From Corynebacterium appendicis CIP 107643 (lineage in GTDB: Bacteria > Actinomycetota > Actinomycetes > Mycobacteriales > Mycobacteriaceae), in assembly GCF_030408415.1 (NCBI RefSeq), contig NZ_CP046976.1:62001-126000 (forward strand): a stretch of 64,000 nucleotides of DNA, given 5' to 3'. Numbering within the stretch: position 1 is the first letter of the stretch; each line of letters starts with the position of its first letter. The notes beneath the pieces are model-generated. The model did no database searches and was not told where the DNA came from. It saw nothing but the letters and a program-made list of their open reading frames with translations. This document shows positions 58,565 through 64,000 of the stretch, piece by piece. A program made the translations under genes and the position numbers.

Positions 58565-59864
58565 GGGAAGCCTCCTTGGCCAGCGCCTTCTTCAGGTTGA
58601 GCAGGGCCGTGTAGTTCGCGAGCACCTCCACGCGTCCGGGCGGGCACGCGGCGATCGCGTCGAGGGGGTCGTGGATGAGCTCGTGCTCGATCTCCGCGTA
58701 CAGAAGGCGAACGGCGAGGTCGGTGCCGCGCTCGCCGGACGCTTTCACCGCGATATCCTCGAATTCTTCGAAGCGGACGTCCCACAGCCAGGACAGGTCG
58801 GCGCCGTCGCCCTCCTGCCCGTTGACCGCGATGACCAGGCCGTTGGCGCTGCGGTCGACCATCGAGAGGGCCTCCTGCCAACCGGCGGGATTCTTCGCCA
58901 GCAGCAGGTGTACGTCGCGGCCGTTCCAGGAGTTCGTCGTGTAGCGGCCGGCGACATCATCAACGCTTTCAGCAGCCTTGATCGCAGCATGCTTATCGAC
59001 GCCGAACGCCTCCACCGCCCCCGCGATCGCCTGCGCGGCGTTGCCCCGGTTCGCCCTGCCCGGCAGTGCGAGATCGAGCGGGTGCAGGGTGCCGTCGGGG
59101 TCGGTCAGTCCCTCGTCGGTGACGGTCCAGTCCGGGGTGGGGCGGCGGAATTCGCGGCCGTCGTCGAGCGGCTTTGTGGCGTACCAGTCGTCGTCGGTGC
59201 GGACGATGTAGCCGGCACCGCGCGGATTGGACACCGAATCGCCGGTCCAGCCCGGGCCGGCAGCCACCCACACGACATTGGGCGCGTCGAAGGCGACCGA
59301 GGTGACCAGCACGTCGTCGCAGTTCGCAATCACCGTCATCTCCGGGTGCGCCTCCACCGCGGAGCGGAGCTTGCGCTCGATGGAGTTGATCTCGCCGACG
59401 CGGTCCAGCTGGTCGCGGGTGAGGTTGAGCAGCACCAGCGCCGCTGGGTCGAGCTTGTCTGCGACAGCGGGGACGTGGAGCTCGTCGACCTCCAGCACTA
59501 CGTGCGAGGCCTTTTCCCCGGCGAGCAGGGCGGAGATGATGCCGGCGTCCATGTTGTCGCCGCCTTCGTTGGTGGCCACGGTGTAGCGCGAGGCCACCGC
59601 GCCGGCGAGCATGCGCGTCGTGGTCGACTTGCCGTTCGTGCCGGTGACCAGCACTGCCGGGCGGCCGCCGCCGAGCTCCTCTAGGATGCCGGGGTCGATC
59701 GCGCCCGCGATGAGGCCGCCGATCATGCCGCCGGCGCCGCGGCCGGTCGCGCGCGAAGCCCTCGTGGCCAGTTTCGCCGCGGTAATGGCCGCTGTGCTGC
59801 GCAGACGCTTGAACGCGCCCGCCTTGCCCGCTCGGCCTTGTGAACCGGTTGTGCTCGAATTCAT
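58557..59864 (-). CDS. murT: Lipid II isoglutaminyl synthase, ligase subunit MurT
   Basis: A 435-residue Mur-ligase-fold protein that activates lipid II glutamate with ATP and takes ammonia from GatD. Motifs are VTGTNGKSTTTRML (P-loop), VLLNLTRDQLDRVGE and DDVAGRYTT. The Cys4 zinc-ribbon of staphylococcal and pneumococcal MurT is not present: only two cysteines exist and the expected positions read SVSNPRGAG. It is translated with gatD (8-base overlap). Confidence 0.93.
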   Translation of the reverse strand: MNSSTTGSQGRAGKAGAFKRLRSTAAITAAKLATRASRATGRGAGGMIGGLIAGAIDPGILEELGGGRPAVLVTGTNGKSTTTRMLAGAVASRYTVATNEGGDNMDAGIISALLAGEKASHVVLEVDELHVPAVADKLDPAALVLLNLTRDQLDRVGEINSIERKLRSAVEAHPEMTVIANCDDVLVTSVAFDAPNVVWVAAGPGWTGDSVSNPRGAGYIVRTDDDWYATKPLDDGREFRRPTPDWTVTDEGLTDPDGTLHPLDLALPGRANRGNAAQAIAGAVEAFGVDKHAAIKAAESVDDVAGRYTTNSWNGRDVHLLLAKNPAGWQEALSMVDRSANGLVIAVNGQEGDGADLSWLWDVRFEEFEDIAVKASGERGTDLAVRLLYAEIEHELIHDPLDAIAACPPGRVEVLANYTALLNLKKALAKEASHD

Positions 59865-59910
59865 GGGCTAAACCCTAGTTGATTGCGAGCTTCAGGTGAG
59901 TCAGCGCGCT

Positions 59911-61014
59911 TTAGGATTGCCCAGCTTCCTCCGCGCGCGCCTGCCGGACCTCGCGCTCCGTCTCTACCGCTGCGAGGAAGTCCTCGTCGCTGACCAGCGG
60001 GATGCCCTTGCGGTGGGCATGCATCGCCTTGCCGCGCAGGTCGTCGGGGTCGCCGGTGGCGTTGGTGACCACCAACGAGGTTTCGCGGGTGAGCTTTTCG
60101 GCGTAGGTCATCTCCAGGTCCATGATGGCCTGGATCAGCTCGTCGTGCTCGGCGCGGATATCGTCGGAAACCACCACTTCCATGCCGGGACGCAGGCCGG
60201 ATTTATGCGTGAACTGGCCGGGGTTGCCGTGCTGGGCGGATGCCTTTTCGGCGTCCACGCGCAGCTGCGTGCGCTGCAGCCCGAAACGGTCGGGGGCCAG
60301 TTCGTCAGTGGCGCGGGTGACCAGGGGGCCTGCTTCGGCGAGCGCCATGTACAGGCTGACCAGGGCCAGGGTGCGCCCGCGGGAGGTCTCCTCCTCCGGC
60401 TGGGCGGCGCGTTCGAGCGACGCCTGGGCAGGGGGAACAGCGACGCCGGACAGGGAGGCGACGGCTTCGAGGCGTTCGTCGATAAGCACTGCTCCTTGTT
60501 TGCGCGCGGACGCGAGCGTATCGACGATCCCCTCTGGCCTCGGCACATGCCCCACCCTCTGCCGACGGCGGCCGCCCCGGCGGTTGCGCGAACGGTTCGC
60601 ACGCGCGGCCGCGTTCATCGCGCGGCGCGCCTCCGAGACGATGAATCCCCACACCAGCGGCGCGTCGTGGACGATAAGCGTGCGGTTGTCGATGAATTTG
60701 TCCAGCTTCTTCAAGTGCCGGGAGAATTTCGCGGCGCGCTCGAAATCGTTGCGCTTCACGCCGTGCGTGTGCATCGGGCCCGGGTCGCCGCCGACGTTGA
60801 ACACCGCGTGGAACTCCTCGCCGACTACGCCGGCGGAGTCGAAAGCGACGCCGTCGAGCGTGACAAGGCGGCCGCTTGACGGGTGAATATTCGTCGTCTG
60901 CGCCGTGAACGCGGCGAACGGGAATTTCTCCGGCAGGGACAGTTCGTGCTGCTGGGTGTTACTGCCCTGCGTCGATGCAGGCGCGTTCGGGGTCGGGGTG
61001 TCGTTATTTACCAT
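59911..61014 (-). CDS. DnaQ-like exonuclease-fold protein with C-terminal BRCT domain
   Basis: A 367-residue protein. Residues 20-130 resemble the DNA polymerase III epsilon/RNase T fold but the first acidic motif, normally D-x-E-T, reads TAQT (AFTAQTTNIHPSSGRLVT region), so the metal site looks incomplete. Residues 285-355 form a BRCT-like domain (LVVTNATGDPDDLRGK...GIPLVSDEDFL). It is a known actinobacterial gene next to leuA and murT; exonuclease activity is doubtful. A basic linker (NRSRNRRGGRRRQR) joins the parts. The start overlaps the gene at 61004. Confidence 0.8.
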   Translation of the reverse strand: MVNNDTPTPNAPASTQGSNTQQHELSLPEKFPFAAFTAQTTNIHPSSGRLVTLDGVAFDSAGVVGEEFHAVFNVGGDPGPMHTHGVKRNDFERAAKFSRHLKKLDKFIDNRTLIVHDAPLVWGFIVSEARRAMNAAARANRSRNRRGGRRRQRVGHVPRPEGIVDTLASARKQGAVLIDERLEAVASLSGVAVPPAQASLERAAQPEEETSRGRTLALVSLYMALAEAGPLVTRATDELAPDRFGLQRTQLRVDAEKASAQHGNPGQFTHKSGLRPGMEVVVSDDIRAEHDELIQAIMDLEMTYAEKLTRETSLVVTNATGDPDDLRGKAMHAHRKGIPLVSDEDFLAAVETEREVRQARAEEAGQS

Positions 61015-61378
61015 TGGAGCTCAAAAATCGGTCGTGGTTGGGGTGCGTTGTCGCCTCCACCGGGTTTGGGAGCGGGAACGGGCTGGTTGGCTTCCTCGCT
61101 ACGGGATTCGTCCTGGGAGGTGGACGTCGTGGGCTCTTTCTGAGCGCCGCCGATGCCTCAGCGTCGAAAGCGCCGAGGATCTCGCCGTCCATGCGCGCGA
61201 CGACATCGCCGGCCGGGTCGAAGCAGACCTCCACCACCGCAGGGGTCCCATCGGAGGAGGGGAAGGGGGTGGGGGAGGCGTCGATAAGCACTGTGCGTTG
61301 CGTGCCCACCGGAAGCCACACGCTGCTTGCATGCGGCGAAAGACCAGCGCGGCTGCCCGCAGCGTCGTGCTCGCTCAT
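61004..61378 (-). CDS. Hypothetical protein, 124 aa, upstream of the DnaQ-like gene
   Basis: A short protein with a strand-rich core (SSVWLPVGTQRTVLIDASP, then VVEVCFDPAGDVVARMDGEIL) and a proline/arginine-rich C-terminus that is probably disordered. It overlaps the DnaQ-like start by 11 bases and is probably the first gene of that unit. I do not recognise it; its core might be a small domain shared with the longer dnaQ-like proteins of related species. One GCTTATCGACG motif copy (61279) lies in the core. Confidence 0.55.
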   Translation of the reverse strand: MSEHDAAGSRAGLSPHASSVWLPVGTQRTVLIDASPTPFPSSDGTPAVVEVCFDPAGDVVARMDGEILGAFDAEASAALRKSPRRPPPRTNPVARKPTSPFPLPNPVEATTHPNHDRFLSSNGK

Positions 61379-61437
61379 GCTGATCTCCTCTGGTTCAACG
61401 CACTATCCCCAGAGAAGATTAGTACTCGCCGCTGAAA

Positions 61438-63282
<1,845 letters not shown>

Positions 63283-63346
63283 TCAAAAGGGGGTGCACGG
63301 CCGGCATGCTGAACTCCGCGACGGGGCGCCAGCCGTGATGTGAGGC

Positions 63347-63418
63347 CTAGAACCCGCCGCGGCGCAGAAGTAGGGCAGCTCCCGGAAGAGCCCTGATCGC
63401 CGCGGTTGCCAATGACAT
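63347..63418 (-). CDS. leuL: leuA leader peptide (23 aa, three consecutive leucines)
   Basis: ATG 63418 to TAG 63347-63349 encodes 23 residues ending in ...GAALLLRRGGF, with CTA-CTT-CTG as three leucine codons in a row and five leucines in total. CCGCGGCG and CGCCGCGG within it can pair, as can GGGC...GCCC, allowing alternative hairpins. This is the arrangement of ribosome-mediated transcription attenuation. ATG follows the -10 box by seven bases, so it is leaderless itself. Confidence 0.65.
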   Translation of the reverse strand: MSLATAAIRALPGAALLLRRGGF

Positions 63419-63425
63419 GTTTCAC

Positions 63426-63453
63426 ATCCTAGCCATAGTGTGGCGGCGCGCAA
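63426..63453 (-). promoter_or_regulatory. leuA promoter
   Basis: On the minus strand TTGCGC (63448-63453) and TAGGAT (63426-63431) are 16 bases apart; the leader ATG begins seven bases after the -10. Confidence 0.65.
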
Positions 63454-63461
63454 CCATCCGG

Positions 63462-64000
63462 TCAGAGGGATTTGCGCGACAAGAAGAAGGTGGCCACGAA
63501 CATCGCCAGGACAGCCAGCGCCATCAGCACCCAGCCCCACACGGTGCTCACCGTGAATGTTTCGCCCAGCAGCGTCATGCCGAGCGAGTACGCGAGCAGC
63601 GGCTCGAAAATCTTCATCGCGGGCAGCGACTGCGACAAATTTCCGGCACTGAACGCGTACTGCTGCACGATTGTGCCGACTATAGCCGCGCCGAGCAGGG
63701 CGTACAGCGGCCACGTGGTCACCAGTTCGGGTACGCCGCCGCGCACGAACGCGTCAACCGTCGTCTTCGAGAACACCGCCAGGTAGCCGAAGATCGCGCC
63801 GCAGACCGCCCCCAGCAAAAACGCGCGCATGACGGATCTTTGCCGCCTCGCCGCTAGCACAGTCACGCCCATCACGACCACGCCCGCGCCCAGCGCGACA
63901 AGCCATTCGCTTATCGACGCCTCCCGCGCCCCCGGCTCCGGCCTGCCCAGCACCACCAGCACTCCCACCGCGACGGTGAGAATGGTGGCCCAGAACGTCT
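63462..64000 (-). CDS. EamA/DMT-family transporter, C-terminal part (partial)
   Basis: The frame runs from stop 63462 to the window end without a start, so at least 179 codons (C-terminal half) are visible. It has six hydrophobic segments and the DMT/EamA end pattern: SLPAMKIFEPLLAYSLGMTLLGE, then WGWVLMALAVLAMFVATFF. It probably carries metabolites or drugs across the cytoplasmic membrane. An internal GTG at 63968 is unlikely to be the start because hydrophobic sequence (FWATILTVAV) continues upstream. Confidence 0.75.
   Translation of the reverse strand, partial: TFWATILTVAVGVLVVLGRPEPGAREASISEWLVALGAGVVVMGVTVLAARRQRSVMRAFLLGAVCGAIFGYLAVFSKTTVDAFVRGGVPELVTTWPLYALLGAAIVGTIVQQYAFSAGNLSQSLPAMKIFEPLLAYSLGMTLLGETFTVSTVWGWVLMALAVLAMFVATFFLSRKSL

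Overview
The window reads as a stretch of a Corynebacterium chromosome. DNA is GC-rich. It carries the corynebacterial/mycobacterial cell-wall locus (an Emb-type arabinosyltransferase, AftA, DprE1/DprE2, a GtrA-type flippase, GlfT1 and a Wzm/Wzt-type exporter), the block aspT-dnaX-ybaB-recR-gatD/murT-dnaQ-like-leuA in the order I recall for corynebacteria and mycobacteria, and many genes whose start codon lies 6-8 bases after a TANNNT -10 box (leaderless transcripts). The species cannot be named from the sequence alone.

Bases 1-10.8 kb hold housekeeping and transport genes: a DUF885 tail, AbrB-like and TauE-like membrane proteins, a basic amino acid antiporter, helicase HrpB, an acetyltransferase, an SDR, a LysE exporter and several small proteins. 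10.8-29.1 kb is the envelope region: an M13 peptidase, the arabinosyltransferases, the DprE1/DprE2 epimerase, GtrA, GlfT1 and the galactan exporter, ending in a cysteine-desulfurase-like protein. This cluster is interrupted by a lower-GC gene for a nuclease-fold protein bordered by a 17-bp inverted repeat, and by a group of unassigned ORFs.

29-47.3 kb is dotted with tRNA genes: four serine isoacceptors (UGA, GCU, CGA, GGA) and two identical tRNA-Arg(ACG). Between them lie an SGNH hydrolase, a trypsin-like protease, an aminotransferase, MgtE, a glycine betaine ABC operon, tyrA, tadA, csbD and an MMPL transporter. A queuosine salvage group follows (tgt, a YhhQ-type transporter, gluQRS) with a Phd/VapC toxin-antitoxin pair inside it. 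The SRP RNA gene and aspT come next.

47.6-64 kb holds a two-component system divergent from an ABC transporter with a perfect dyad between them, a small toxin-antitoxin patch, then dnaX-ybaB-recR, the murT-gatD pair for peptidoglycan amidation, a dnaQ-like gene and leuA. leuA is preceded by a leucine-rich leader peptide and hairpins that look like an attenuator.

The strongest unexplained signal runs through the whole window. The asymmetric 11-mer GCTTATCGACG occurs 23 times by eye, on both strands, always inside genes and in five different reading frames, including frames that force the rare codons TTA and ATA. About 0.03 copies would be expected by chance. Other points worth a look are a Tgt enzyme lacking its zinc-site cysteines, a perfect 18-bp palindrome with a -10 hexamer on each strand upstream of hrpB, and iterated CATGGACT repeats at 53.0 kb.
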